Below are positions 20,088 to 37,118 of a stretch of 64,000 nt of DNA, in pieces; positions within the stretch are counted from its first letter, which is position 1, and every line of letters starts with the position of its first letter. A model generated the notes under the pieces. That model worked only from the letters and a program-made list of their open reading frames with translations, searched no databases and was not told where the DNA came from. Origin of the DNA: Procambarus clarkii. Lineage: Eukaryota > Arthropoda > Malacostraca > Decapoda > Cambaridae. The DNA lies in assembly GCF_040958095.1 (NCBI RefSeq), contig NC_091209.1:3358232-3422231 (forward strand), given 5' to 3'. Made by a program: the position numbers and the translations under genes.

Positions 20088-21294
20088 TATTTTACCTGTT
20101 AATTTAGGAATTAATAAATTTAAGGTCTCGTATATTGAATTTAGAATCCCTGGCATTCCTGGTCATTTCCTGGACATGTCATCACTAGCCCTAGAAGTGG
20201 GCATAGAATTAACAGTAGCTGACGCCGCAATAGATTCGGGCAAAAAAGTGACTGTCGCTAATGGTTTATCACAAACACTTTTTAAAACAGTGGTGGTGTA
20301 TTTCAACGAACAAGTAGTTGAAAGTAATTCTTTATTTTCTTATTGGGCGTATATAAAGCTGCTAACGACTCTTTCCAGAAGTAAAATTGATGGTTTTAAG
20401 CATCTAGCGCATTTTTATAAAGAAGAGGCGCTAACGATACCCAATAAAATTGATACGCAGTATTTTGCTACGACCACGATAGATCAGGATGAGAAAATGG
20501 CTAATATGAAAGAACAGGGCATTTATACGTGCTTTAAATTACTGCTGGATATTGCATCTATTAGCGAATATTTACTGGATAACGTAGATGTAAGAATACG
20601 TTTGGAGTTAAATAGTGATAAATGGGTTATTGGCAGTGATACAGCAACTGCTAATTATAAATATAATATAAATATGGCCCGCTTATGGATAGATAGATTA
20701 ACCCCATTCCCTTCTGGGCTACTAGCTATTAACAGAGCACTCGCCCAAAATATTGGAGCAGTAACGTATATATTTGATAAAACCCTATTTAAAACCTATA
20801 TTCTAGGGCAGGGCCAAAAATCATTAACTATGGACCAACCCTGGGGTGGAGTGATCCCTGAGAAGTTATACATGGCCATTATTGATATGGAAGCCATTTC
20901 TGGAGATTATACCTTAAACCCATTATATTTCAACAATTCTGCCTTGAGCAACGTATATATCTCGGTGAACGGCACGAGTTTATTTAATATCGCGTGTGAT
21001 TTCCCCCATAAATGTTCGAAATTATATTTTACGGTCCTGAATGCCGTAGGATTTAATGTAGATAATATTTTATCCTACGAATCGTTCGTTAAAGGACAAA
21101 CTCTGCTGGTCTTTAATTTATTACCAGAAGAAATAAAGGATACAGTTTCCTTGGAAGCAACAGGGAATTTAAGAATTACATTGGAATTTAATACAGCCAT
21201 AGTGGGAAATAAAGTTATACTGCTGTTTGGTCCTACTACTGGGGTTATGAAAATTAATGCTGACCGACGTATTATTTGTGAAACGAGAGCCTAA
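20088..21294 (+). pseudogene. Polinton major capsid protein (hexon-like, double jelly roll), main part
   Basis: About 400 codons open in the frame that includes the internal ATG at 20176. Strand-rich, with the conserved early FRIPGIPGHFLDM and then a region starting with Gly-Leu-Ser-Gln-Thr-Leu-Phe. Combined length with the upstream part (~445 residues) and position between the pVI-like gene and the protease match the Polinton/adintovirus hexon. It would build the capsid facets. If translated from 20176 it would lack the first strands. Confidence 0.8.
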
Positions 21295-21299
21295 GAAAC

Positions 21300-21881
21300 A
21301 TGAATTGTTTAGAAATAAACAATGGGTTGAAAAATATATATTTAGGGGAAGAAGCCATATATATCGGATGTTATTTAGCGAACGATGTACGGAGAATCTT
21401 CAAGAAATTGAATAAAGAGCCAGTGGTATTTATTTTAAATACTTTAGATGAGAAATCCCCTGAAACGATGATGGGTCATTGGATGACTGTGTATGTACAC
21501 AATAAACCTTCAGGTGCCATTATCGCCCTGTTGGACAGTTTTGGGCTGAAGATGGAATTCCATTCACGTTATTTACAAGAATTCCTCTCTTATTTTGAAG
21601 ATTACAGAGTTTACATGTTCACACAACGCATACAGAGCATGGACTCCTATTATTGTGGAGCCTATGCCATGTTTTTCGTTTATCAATTATGCAACCTGAA
21701 CTTGAGAGCTGCACTACATAAATTTGAAACTTTATTTGAATATGGGGAATATGATATGAACGATAGGAAGATAATTCAGTTTGCATATTCTAATTTTGCA
21801 ATGCCTAACTGCAAAAAGACATTTTGCATAGATGGACAGGGTAAATGTCTATCGCTGTGTGATGAATCCTCATATTACTGA
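21300..21881 (+). CDS. Polinton adenain-like cysteine protease (C5/ULP1 type)
   Basis: 193 codons, intact, five bases after the capsid stop. The catalytic set is visible in family order: His60 in GHW, Asp79 in LLDSFG, Gln112 in RIQSMD, Cys119 in YYCGAYA. Length agrees with adenovirus protease (~200 residues). It would mature capsid proteins at Gly-Gly sites such as those in the protein at 19487. The C-terminus is Cys-rich. Confidence 0.9.
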   Translation: MNCLEINNGLKNIYLGEEAIYIGCYLANDVRRIFKKLNKEPVVFILNTLDEKSPETMMGHWMTVYVHNKPSGAIIALLDSFGLKMEFHSRYLQEFLSYFEDYRVYMFTQRIQSMDSYYCGAYAMFFVYQLCNLNLRAALHKFETLFEYGEYDMNDRKIIQFAYSNFAMPNCKKTFCIDGQGKCLSLCDESSYY

Positions 21882-22140
21882 GCTGTAAGTATATTTTAGA
21901 TGTTTGCCATATATTGTCTTTCATATTATTGCTGATTTATTATTATTATTATTATTCTGTGTTGCTAATATGGTTTCTATTTATTCTTCCAGATTTGATG
22001 TGGCAGAGGAACTGGTCTCACAAAAATTACCAGGATCTGGGATTGGTATGACCAACATCTGAAATATTATGCTTGTTCCCCATTACAATTTTACTGTTAA
22101 GACTAGAATGTAAACTTTTATTACCAATAAAATAATAGAA
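21882..22140 (+). other. 3' region of the protease gene with splice-like and polyA signals
   Basis: CTGTAAGTAT just after the protease stop and TTCTTCCAG near 21992 could bound a small 3'-UTR intron. AATAAAATAA at about 22128 is a candidate polyadenylation signal for the late genes. I did not find a terminal inverted repeat, so the Polinton's right edge is not fixed. Confidence 0.35.
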
Positions 22141-23395
22141 ACCTATACAATGTATATTCTTAAACCTCTGATTAGGTTAGGTGGGGATGGATAGTCTAGT
22201 CATTTTTGAATAATAACATCAAATACACATGCCAGTAGGACGCCAAAGATTGCATTGGTTGTCTGGTGACGTCACACATAGTTGACCAGTCAGGTGCTGT
22301 AATACCTTCACACCTATATGCTAATGGCCAGCAATACCTTATCCCTACACCTGTGGTCGCTTTTCACGATGTCACTAAACAACAACAATAACTGTTCTGT
22401 AGAATGTATTTGTTTGTTATATATAATAAGTTAGGTTAGGTTAGGTTAGGATGGTTTGATAGGGTTTATGAATAACAGAAAATATAAGCAATGAGCGAAT
22501 ATACGAGCTATTGTAGCTGAATATCAACTTTGATGAAGCACAGAGTATAGGTCAGGTATTAAGACAGATTAAGAGTTCACACTTATGTGTGAACCTCCAG
22601 GGATCCACATTTAGCGCGCCTCGCGCCGCAGAAGGCCTTATTTTAAAACATGAGATGCTTGCTTTACTGAATGAGATTTTTTTATTTAAGGTCAATATTG
22701 GTTTACTACTGAACACGCTTTGAAATCACCAATGCCCAGGCCTCTATTTTTTAATATAAACGACTGATAGCAGTTTTTTCATTTTATTTTTGCCCTATGC
22801 ATAATAAACGATCCTTTAAGAAAGATTGTCAAAGCTCAAATTACATTCTCTAGAACGATGACGAAGAAGAAATAGGGGTGACATGATAGAGGTGTGACTG
22901 AATGGTCATAGTTAAGGGGAATATTAATAACCTATTAAACGTATCAACGTGAAACAGAATAGGAATGAATTGGATAAGTTGTATATTTAGGAAAAAGACC
23001 TGGGTAAACACCGGCAGCAGGGGACGAACTTGAAAATACACACATAACTTCTTGCAGTGCTGAAGTTATGTTCTTCCCTAACATACATGATCCCCTTTGA
23101 TAAATGTAATGGGCGATGGTTGGAAGTAAATATGAAATTGAAAATCGACTAGGGATGATGGTATTTTACATTAGGTTTCAAGGTCACTGTTGTATCGCAA
23201 AACACACGACTAATAGACCGGCTTTTTAATCCCCTTGAACATGCCGGTGCAGGAACGCTGAGCGGCTAGCTGGTGACGTCATGGACCATTAACAATGTCT
23301 GTGCAGGGTCACTGAGCCAACGAAATTTGGGGATGACTTGAGGCGGCCGTTTAATCCCCTTGAGCGAAAATGGCAGGGGCCATAGAGCGACTTGT
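22140..23395. other. Gene-free stretch with minor repeats
   Basis: No supported ORF. It holds a short perfect TTAGG run (about 22430-22452), a hairpin with 8-bp arms GTTCACAC/GTGTGAAC (22575-22594), and two copies of a segment with TTTAATCCCCTTGA (near 23225 and 23350). The first of the satellite-like GTAGACCGGCCC motifs begins at its end. Confidence 0.6.
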
Positions 23396-23399
23396 AGAA

Positions 23400-24070
23400 A
23401 ACCCAGGGTGCGTAGACCGGCCCCTGAAAAACAAATAACGCACGGTCTATGTCGTACTTCAAGTTCGTGAAACTAGGGGTGCGTAGACCGGCCCCGGAAA
23501 AAAAACAAAACGGCCGGTCTAAAAGTTGAAAATAACCCTGCGACGTAGACCGGCCCTGGGAAAAACAAAAACGGCCGGTCTAAAAGTTGAAAATAACCCT
23601 GCGACGTAGACCGGCCCTGGAAAAAACCAAAACGGCCGGTCTAAAACTTGAAAATAACCCTGCGCCACAAACCGGCCCTGGAAAAAACCAAAACGGCCGG
23701 TCTAAAACTTGAAAATAGCCCTGCGACGTAGACCGGCCCTGGAAAAAACCAAAACAGCTGGTCTAAAATTTGAAAATAGCCCTGCGACGTAGACCGGCCC
23801 TGGAAAAAACAAAAACGGCCGGTCTAAAAGTTGAAAATAGCCCTGCAACGTAGACCGGCCCTGGAAAAAACCAAAACGGCCGGTCTAAAAGTTGAAAATA
23901 GCCCTGCGACGTAGACCGGCCCTGGAAAAAACAAAAACGGCCGGTCTAAAAGTTGAAAATAGCCCTGCGACGTAGACCGGCCCTGGAAAAAACCAAAACG
24001 GCCGGTCTAAAAGTTGAAAATAGCCCTGCGACGTAGACCAGCCCCTGGAAAAAATCAAAACGGCCGGTCT
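23400..24070 (+). repeat. 61-bp satellite, about 11 copies, each with a hairpin
   Basis: Unit of 61-62 bp reading GACGTAGACCGGCCCTGG, an A-rich part, then ACGGCCGGTCTAAAAGTTG and AAAATAGCCCTGC. Each unit carries inverted arms TAGACCGGCC and GGCCGGTCTA around a ~17-base A-rich loop. The first two copies are diverged; the middle ones are nearly uniform. The array stops at 24070, right where PLE-derived sequence starts. Confidence 0.9.
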
Positions 24071-24093
24071 ATGGGGCCATTTCCACTACTCCC

Positions 24094-25000
24094 AGACAGG
24101 TACAAGAAAAGTGTTGTTAACGCTTATGTCGAGTGTGCTCTCAGCCACAGCTCAGGATGGAAGCAAGTCGATGAAGAACTCTGTAGGGTACGGCAGATCC
24201 TAGTCAACAACGGATTCTCCAATGGTTTCGTTGAAGACATCATAAGAAGGAAGGTGAAAGGCCATGCAACCTCTGAAGAGACAACTAACACAACACCTTT
24301 AACCCCTATTAGACTATTTTACAGGAACTTCTTTTCCACAGCTCATAAAACGGAGGAAAGAGTCCTGAAAGATATTGTTGATAGGAACGTTATCCCTACA
24401 GACAAAACTCAGAAGATACAATTGACGATTTACTATAGAACCAAAAAAACGGCCAATCTACTCATGAGAAACTCTCCAGACACAAAGCAGAACGCTTTAA
24501 AAGAGACCAACGTCGTCTATGCCTTCAAATGCCCACTTGGGGACTGTAAGCCTCAAAGAACTCAGTATATAGGCAAGACAACAACATCTCTTTCCAGGCG
24601 ATTATCGATGCATAAGCAACAGGGCTCCATTAAGGAACATATAATCTCTTCCCACAACCAGACCATCATCAGAGAAATCTTAACAAACAACACAGAAATC
24701 ATCGATAGATACAGCGATAGCAGGCGGCTTGACATCTGCGAGGCACTACACATCAAGAAGTCAACACCAGCAATCAACAGCCAATTAATGCACAACTATA
24801 TTCTACCCACTTCATGACTCCGCACCAATATAGAAGCATCAAGAAATATGGGCCAATAGGCCCTTTGCAGTTACCTTTAATTTACTTAAAGGATTAATTT
24901 AATTCTTCCCTTTAATTTACCAAATTTATACCCATTGTTTCGTGTTCTATCTTGTGTTGAAATTTTGTTCACCTCATCCAAAACTGTTGTAACATATCAC
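24094..25000 (+). mobile_element. Penelope-like element, 5'-truncated copy 1
   Basis: Coding homology to the C-terminal third of the complete PLEs at 37340 and 48145 runs from about 24094 to the stop at 24815-24817. It includes the linker and GIY-YIG endonuclease (CPLGDC, then QYIGKTTTSLSRR). It differs from those copies at many residues, so it is older or from a sister lineage. The 3' flank keeps a recognisable but diverged PLE tail (GTTTCGTGTTCTATCTTGTG near 24936). The RT domain is lost. Confidence 0.88.
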
Positions 25001-25059
25001 CTCACCCAAATGCGGGTATATAAGATGAAAGCTGTTTAAATGATCAAAATGATCTTCTG

Positions 25060-25445
25060 TCTTCCTCACTTCGTTGGAAGACAGAAGAGTTATGGGGGAC
25101 ATGATCACCACATTCAAGATTCTCAAGGGAATCGACAGGGCTGATAAAGACAAGCTATTTAACACAAGGGGCACATGCACTAGGGGACACAGGTGGAAAC
25201 TGAGTGTCCAAATGAGCCACAGAGATATTAGAAAGAACTTTTTTATTGTCAGAGTGGTTGACAAATGGAATGCATTAGGAAGTAATGTGGTGGAGGCTGA
25301 CTCCATACACAGTTTTAAGTGTAGATATGATAGAGCCCAATAGGCTCAGGAACCTGTACACCTGTTTATTGACGGTTGAGAGGCAGGACCAAAGAGCCAG
25401 AGCTCAACCCCCCAAGCACAACTAGGTGAGTACAACTAGGTAAGT
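25060..25445 (+). mobile_element. LINE fragment: C-terminal end of a non-LTR reverse transcriptase and 3' tail
   Basis: The frame ending at 25341-25343 has the post-RT pattern of CR1/Jockey-like LINEs: ...RRVMGDMITTFKIL, LFNTRG, RGHRWKL, then FFIVRVVDKWNALG and a final Phe-Lys motif. After the stop comes a 3' tail with a tandem pair of ACAACTAGGTGAGT-like units. Only the last ~95 codons survive. Confidence 0.78.
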
Positions 25446-25559
25446 ACGTGTTCTCCTATATAACAGGGCTTGATGGAAAACGTCAATTGCCTCTCACTAT
25501 ACCATGGCCTGGAGAGGATGGGTTGCCTGGGAGTTAAATACCCCAGAATTCCCACCTCT

Positions 25560-25690
25560 TTTGGGGCTCTGAGTATAGTGCAGTGGGTATAAGTGCGTAC
25601 CCCTGCCATCTTGGTGGCCAGGGTTCAAGTCCCCTGGTGGGTGTTGTGTGTCTAAAAGTTCTATACTTTTAACTTGCATGATTAGGCAAG
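25560..25690 (+). mobile_element. tRNA-derived SINE 1
   Basis: A box TAGTGCAGTGG (25576-25586) and B box GGTTCAAGTCC (25622-25632), 35 bp apart, as in a tRNA promoter. The tRNA-like fold is poor, and a non-tRNA tail runs into the first (AT)n tract. Confidence 0.65.
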
Positions 25691-25697
25691 TGTGTGC

Positions 25698-25770
<73 letters not shown>

Positions 25771-25775
<5 letters not shown>

Positions 25776-26156
25776 GTACCTAGAAGCCAGAACGCACTTC
25801 TCAGCCTACTATGCAAGGCCCATTTTGCTTAATAAGCCAAGTTTTCATGAATTAATTGTTTTTCGACTACCTAACCTACCTAACCTAACCTAACCTAACT
25901 TTTTCGGGTACCTAACCTAACCTAACCTATAAAGATAGGTTACGTTAAGTTAGGTAGGGATGGTTAGGTTCGGTCATATATCTACATTAATTTTAACTCC
26001 AGTAAAAAAAAATTACCTCATACATAATGAAATGGGTACCTTTATCATTTCATAAGGAAAAAAATAGAGAAAATATATTAATTCAGGAAAACTTGGCATA
26101 TTAGGCTAATCGGGCCTTGGATAGTAGGCCGAGAAGTGCATTCTGGCTACTAGGTA

Positions 26157-26160
<4 letters not shown>
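25771..26160 (+). mobile_element. Foldback/MITE-like element, unit A
   Basis: 390 bp with TIRs of about 85 bp starting ATGTCGTACCTAG and ending in the complement, both ends touching (AT)n. Interior: CCTAA array, short spacer, TTAGG array, then a unique A/T-rich part with ATATATCTACGTTAATTTTA (here with one change). Left TIR reads TAGAAGCC and the right end CGAT, so it is slightly diverged. No ORF, so it would be moved by another element's enzyme. Confidence 0.9.
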
Positions 26161-26196
<36 letters not shown>

Positions 26197-26201
<5 letters not shown>

Positions 26202-26584
26202 GTACCTAGTAGCCAGAACGCACTTATCAGCCTACAATGCAAGGCCCGATTTGCCTAATAAGCCAAGTTTTCATGAATTAATATGTTTTCTCTAGTTTTT
26301 TTCTTACGAAATGATAAAGCTACCCATTTCATTATGTATGAGGTCAATTTATTTTTAATGGAGTTAAAATTAACGTAGATATATGACCGAACCTAACCAA
26401 CCCTACCTAACCTAACCTAACCTATCTTCATAGGTTAGGTTCGGTTAGGTAGCAGAAAAAGTTAGGTTAGGTTAGGTTAGGTAGGTTAGGTAGTCGAAAA
26501 AACATTAATTCATGAAAACTTCGCTTATTAGGCAAATCGGGCCTTGAATAGTAGGCTGAAAAGTACGTTCTGGCTATTAGGTAC

Positions 26585-26589
<5 letters not shown>
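26197..26589 (-). mobile_element. Foldback/MITE-like element, unit B
   Basis: 393 bp, same family as unit A in reverse orientation (unique A/T-rich part first, TTAGG arrays after). Confidence 0.9.
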
Positions 26590-26675
<86 letters not shown>

Positions 26676-26678
<3 letters not shown>

Positions 26679-26838
26679 GAAAATCCACAGAGAAATATGA
26701 AATGAGGTGAACGTTTCGGCTTGTTAAAGCCTTTGTCAACACCAGACTGACAACACCAGTTCGTCAGTCTGGTGTTGACAAAGGCTTTAACAAGCCGAAA
26801 CGTTCACCTCATTTCATATTTCTCTGTGGATTTTCCGC
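26676..26838. repeat. Near-perfect 76-bp inverted repeat (PLE-pLTR-like foldback)
   Basis: Arms 26676-26751 and 26763-26838 are complementary with a single mismatch seen, around an 11-base spacer, and (AT)n lies close on both sides. The right arm reads GTTGACAAAGGC, then TTTAACAAGCCGAAACG; the stem GGCTT/AAGCC followed by GAAAC resembles half of a hammerhead core. Possibly the inverted end of another PLE family. Confidence 0.85.
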
Positions 26839-26869
26839 ATAAAATGATCAGTGTTTTGTGATCGTCAAT

Positions 26870-27960
<1,091 letters not shown>

Positions 27961-27965
<5 letters not shown>

Positions 27966-28348
27966 GTACCTAGTAGCCAGAACGCCCTTCTCAGCCTACT
28001 ATTCAAGGCCCGATTTGCCTAATAAGCCAAGTTTTCATGAATTAATTGTTTTTCAACTACCTAACCTACCTAACCTAACCTAACCTAACTTTTTCGGCTA
28101 CCTAACCTAACCTAACCTATAGAGATAGGTTAGGTTAGGTTAGGTAGGGTTGGTTAGGTTCGGTCATATATCTACGTTAATTTTAACTCCAATAAAAAAA
28201 AATTGACCTCATACATAATGAAATGGGTAGCTTTATCATTTCATAAGAAAAAAATTTGAGAAAATATATTAATTCTGGAAAACTTGGCTTATTAGGCAAA
28301 TCGGGCCTTGCATAGTAGGCTGAGAAGTGCGTTCTGGCTACTAGGTAC

Positions 28349-28353
<5 letters not shown>
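27961..28353 (+). mobile_element. Foldback/MITE-like element, unit E
   Basis: 393 bp, forward. Shares TTTTTCAACTACC, AGAGATAGG and AATTCTGGAAAAC with units J and M. Confidence 0.9.
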
Positions 28354-28391
<38 letters not shown>

Positions 28392-28396
<5 letters not shown>

Positions 28397-28777
28397 GTAC
28401 CTAGTAGCCAGAACTCACTTCTCAGCCTACTATTCAAGGCCCGATTTGCCTAATAAGCCAAGTTTTCCTGAATAATATATTTACTATAATTTTTTTCTTA
28501 TGAAATGATAAAGCAACCCTTTTCTCTATGTATGAGGTCAATTTTTTTTATTGGAGGTAAAATTAACGTAGATATATGACCAAACCTAACCAACCCTACC
28601 TAATCTAACCTAACCTATCTTTTTAGGTTAGGTTAGGTTAGGTCGCCAAAAAAGTTAGGTTAGGTTTGGTTAGGTAGGTTAGGTAGTCGAAAAACAATTA
28701 ATTCATGAAAACTTGGCTTATTAGGCAAATCGGGCCTTGCATAGTAGGCTGAGAAGTGCGTTCTGGCTACTAGGTAC

Positions 28778-28782
<5 letters not shown>
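28392..28782 (-). mobile_element. Foldback/MITE-like element, unit F
   Basis: 391 bp, reverse, close to units D and N on its left side. Confidence 0.9.
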
Positions 28783-31771
<2,989 letters not shown>

Positions 31772-31873
31772 TTCTGTCACGCGCCGCTCATCTTGGCCTT
31801 GTGTTACGTGAGGTTACAGTTAAACAACGGGGGATCGTGCTACTGATCCTCTAGGTGTGTCAAACTTTCTGTA

Positions 31874-31901
31874 TTTGACAGGCGTGTACACGCCTGTCAA
31901 A
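31874..31901. repeat. Perfect 28-bp palindrome
   Basis: Self-complementary sequence with half-site TTTGACAGGCGTGT. No spacer. Confidence 0.9.
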
Positions 31902-31950
31902 GAGTTCTTAGTGATATATGGCTTGCGCGTTCATGCAGCTTTCTCACACA
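31896..31950 (+). mobile_element. SINE 2 tail, extra copy
   Basis: About 53 bp (GTCAAAGAGTTCTTAGTG ... TTTCTCACA) repeated with two or three changes at 32165-32217, where it is the tail of a SINE. Here the tRNA-like head is missing and the copy starts inside the 28-bp palindrome. Confidence 0.65.
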
Positions 31951-32079
31951 TGTTAGACTCAGTGCGGCCCGTGCATGCGCCAGAATTTGATGAAAAATTG
32001 TACCCTAATGGATCCATGAGTGTCGTCGGGGGTTGGTCAGTCAGGGAGCTTAGTTAATAAGCGCCAAGACTGACCAATC

Positions 32080-32221
32080 CTTATGACGATCATTGGTGCG
32101 GTGGTCACGGTACTGTGTACGTTTAGGGGTGATCCTGGACGGCATGGGTTCGAATCCTGGCCGGGTCAAAGAGTTCTTAGTGATATATGGCTTGTGCGTT
32201 CATGCAACTTTCTCACATTTA

Positions 32222-32222
<1 letters not shown>
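32080..32222 (+). mobile_element. tRNA-derived SINE 2
   Basis: A-box-like TGGTGCGGTGG (32094-32104, one mismatch to the pol III consensus) and a perfect B box GGTTCGAATCC (32147-32157). The tail ends at an (AT)n tract. Confidence 0.7.
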
Positions 32223-32306
<84 letters not shown>

Positions 32307-32311
<5 letters not shown>

Positions 32312-32694
32312 GTACCTAGTAGCCAGAACGCACTTCTCAGCCTACTATGCAAGGCCCGATTTGCCTAATAAGCCAAGTTTTCATGAATTAATTGTTTTTC
32401 GACTACCTAACCTACCTAACCTAACCTAACCTAACTTTTTCGGCTACCTAACCGAACCTAACCTATGAAGATAGGTTAGGTTAGGTTAGGTAGGGTCGGT
32501 TAGGTTCGGTCATATATCTACGTTAATTTTAGCTCCAATAAAAAAAAAATGACCTTATACATAATGAAATGGGTAGCTTTATCATTTCACAAGAAAAAAA
32601 ATAGAGAAAATATATTTATTCAGGAAAACTTGGCTTATTAGGCAAATCGGGCCTTGCATAGTAGGACGAGAAGTGCGTTCTGGCTATTAGGTAC

Positions 32695-32699
<5 letters not shown>
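32307..32699 (+). mobile_element. Foldback/MITE-like element, unit I
   Basis: 393 bp, forward; (AT)n on both sides. Confidence 0.9.
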
Positions 32700-32781
<82 letters not shown>

Positions 32782-32786
<5 letters not shown>

Positions 32787-33169
32787 GTACCTAGTAGCGA
32801 GAACTCACTTCTCAGCCTACTATTCAAGGCCCGATTTGCCTAATAAGCCAAGTTTTCTTGAATTAATTGTTTTTCAACTACCTAACCTACCTAACCTAAC
32901 CTAACCTAACTTTTTCGGCTACCTAACCTAACCTAACCTATAGAGATAGGTTAGGTTAGGTAGGGTTGGTTAGGTTCGGTCATATATCTACGTTAATTTT
33001 AACTCCAATAAAAAAAAATTGACCTCATACATAATGAAATGGGTAGCTTTATCATTTCATAAGAAAAAAATTTGAGAAAATATATTAATTCTGGAAAACT
33101 TGGCTTATTAGGCAAATCGGGTCTTGCATAGTAGGCTGAGAAGTGCGTTCTGGCTACTAGGTACGACAT
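32782..33169 (+). mobile_element. Foldback/MITE-like element, unit J
   Basis: 388 bp, forward; TTAGG array one repeat shorter than unit E, as in unit M. Confidence 0.9.
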
Positions 33170-33187
33170 ATATATATATATATATAT

Positions 33188-33574
33188 ATGTCGTACCTAG
33201 TAGCCAGAACGCACTTCTATGCCTACTATGCAAGGCCCGATTTGCCTAATAAGCCAAGTTTTCATGAAATAATTGTTTTTCGACTACCTAACCTACCTAA
33301 CCTAACATAACCTAACTTTTTCATCTACCTAACCTAACCTAACCTATAAAGATAGGTTAGGTTAGGTTAGGTAGGGTTGGTTAGGTTCGGTCATATATCT
33401 ACGTTAATTTTAACTCCACTAAAAAAAATTGACCTCATACATAATGAAATGGATAGCTTTATCATTTCATAAGAAAAAAATTAGAGAAAATATATTAATT
33501 CAGGAAAACTTGGCTTATTAGGCAAATTGGGCCTTGAATAGTAGGCCAAAAAGTGCGTTCTGGCTACTAGGTAC

Positions 33575-33579
<5 letters not shown>
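33188..33579 (+). mobile_element. Foldback/MITE-like element, unit K
   Basis: 392 bp, forward; only 18 bp of (AT)n separates it from unit J. Confidence 0.9.
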
Positions 33580-33657
<78 letters not shown>

Positions 33658-33662
<5 letters not shown>

Positions 33663-34050
33663 GTACCTAATAGCCAGAACGCACTTCTCAGCCTACTATA
33701 CAAGGCCCGATTTGCCTAATAAGCCAAGTTTTCATGAATTAATGTTTTTTAGACTACCTAACCTACCTAACCTAACCTAACCTACCTTTTTTGGCAACCT
33801 AACCCAACCTAACCTATGAAGATAGATTAGGTTAGGTTAGGTAGGGTTGGTTAGGTTCGGTCATATATCTACGTTAATTTTAACTACAATAAAAAAAAAT
33901 TGACCTCATACATAATGAAATGGGTAGCTTTATCATTTCATAAGAAAAAAATTAGAAAAAATATATTAATTCAGGAAAACTTGGCTTATTAGGCAAATCG
34001 GGCCTTAAATAGTAGGCCAAAAAGTGAGTTCTGGCTACTAGGTACGACAT
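33658..34050 (+). mobile_element. Foldback/MITE-like element, unit L
   Basis: 393 bp, forward; right TIR has AGTAGGCCAAAAAGTGAG, shared with unit P. Confidence 0.9.
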
Positions 34051-34060
34051 ATATATATAT

Positions 34061-34443
34061 ATGTCGTACCTAGTAGCCAGAACTCACTTCTCAGCCTACT
34101 ATTCAAGGCCCGATTTGCCTAATAAGCCAAGTTTTCATGAATTAATTGTTTTTCAACTACCTAACCTACCTAACCTAACCTAACCTAACTTTTTCGGCTA
34201 CCTAACCTAACCTAACCTATAGAGATAGGTTAGGTTAGGTAGGGTTGGTTAGGTTCGGTCATATATCTACGTTAATTTTAACTCCAATAAAAAAAAATTG
34301 ACCTCATACATAATGAAATGGGTAGCTTTATCATTTCATAAGAAAAAAATTTGAGAAAATATATTAATTCTGGAAAACTTGGCTTATTAGGCAAATCGGG
34401 CCTTGCATAGTAGGCTGAGAAGTGCGTTCTGGTTACTAGGTAC

Positions 34444-34448
<5 letters not shown>
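34061..34448 (+). mobile_element. Foldback/MITE-like element, unit M
   Basis: 388 bp, forward; 10 bp from unit L. Nearly the same as units E and J. Confidence 0.9.
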
Positions 34449-34524
<76 letters not shown>

Positions 34525-34529
<5 letters not shown>

Positions 34530-34913
34530 GTACCTAGTAGCCAGAACTCACTTCTCAGCCTACTATTCAAGGCCCGATTTGCCTAATAAGCCAAGTTTTC
34601 CTGAATTAATATATTTACTATAATTTTTTTCTTATGAAATGATAAAGCAACCCTTTTCTCTATGTATGAGGTCAATTTTTTTTTATTGGAGTTAAAATTA
34701 ACGTAGATATATGACCGAACCTAACCAACCCTACCTAACCTAACCTAACCTATATTTATAGGTAAGGTTAGGTTAGGTAGCCAAAAAAAGCTAGGTTAGG
34801 TTAGGTTAGGTAGGTTAGGTAGACGAAAAAACATTAATTCATGAAAACTTGGCTTATTAGGCAAATCGGGCCTTGAATAGTAGGCTGAGAAGTGCATTCT
34901 GGCTATTAGGTAC

Positions 34914-34918
<5 letters not shown>
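34525..34918 (-). mobile_element. Foldback/MITE-like element, unit N
   Basis: 394 bp, reverse; twin of unit D. Confidence 0.9.
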
Positions 34919-36944
<2,026 letters not shown>

Positions 36945-37065
36945 AAATATGACCGAAAAAGTAAGATTAATAATTCTAACACGAATTTTCTCAATCTTTC
37001 GTACATTACGCTTCACTGTTGGAGGTAAATCAAAAATCACTTCTCCAAAATTCATTTTTATTTCT

Positions 37066-37118
37066 AGTCTGACGCGACACGGGCGCGTTTCGTAAAACTT
37101 ATTACATTTTCAAAGACT
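37066..37118 (-). ncRNA. Hammerhead-like ribozyme motif, copy 2, 3' pseudo-LTR
   Basis: Reverse strand. Fold: stem I AGUCU/AGACU; core UUGAAAAU; stem II GUAA/UUAC with a 6-base loop; GAAA; stem III CGCG/CGCG with a 7-base loop; GUC before the cleavage site. Compared with the canonical CUGAUGA, C3 is U and G8 is A, and one base is added before stem II. PLE pseudo-LTRs are known to carry minimal hammerheads. Confidence 0.6.

Noticed and set aside
20075..20095. Programmed +1 frameshift in the major capsid gene
   Set aside because: An A-run length change next to a stop is the simpler reading in a copy with other lesions; no known +1 stimulator was seen.
1..22600. Polinton terminal inverted repeats
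   Set aside because: I compared the window start with the region after the protease and found no convincing match; the left end probably lies outside the window.
23400..24070. CRISPR-like array
   Set aside because: The 61-bp units repeat along their whole length with no unique spacers, and the context is eukaryotic.
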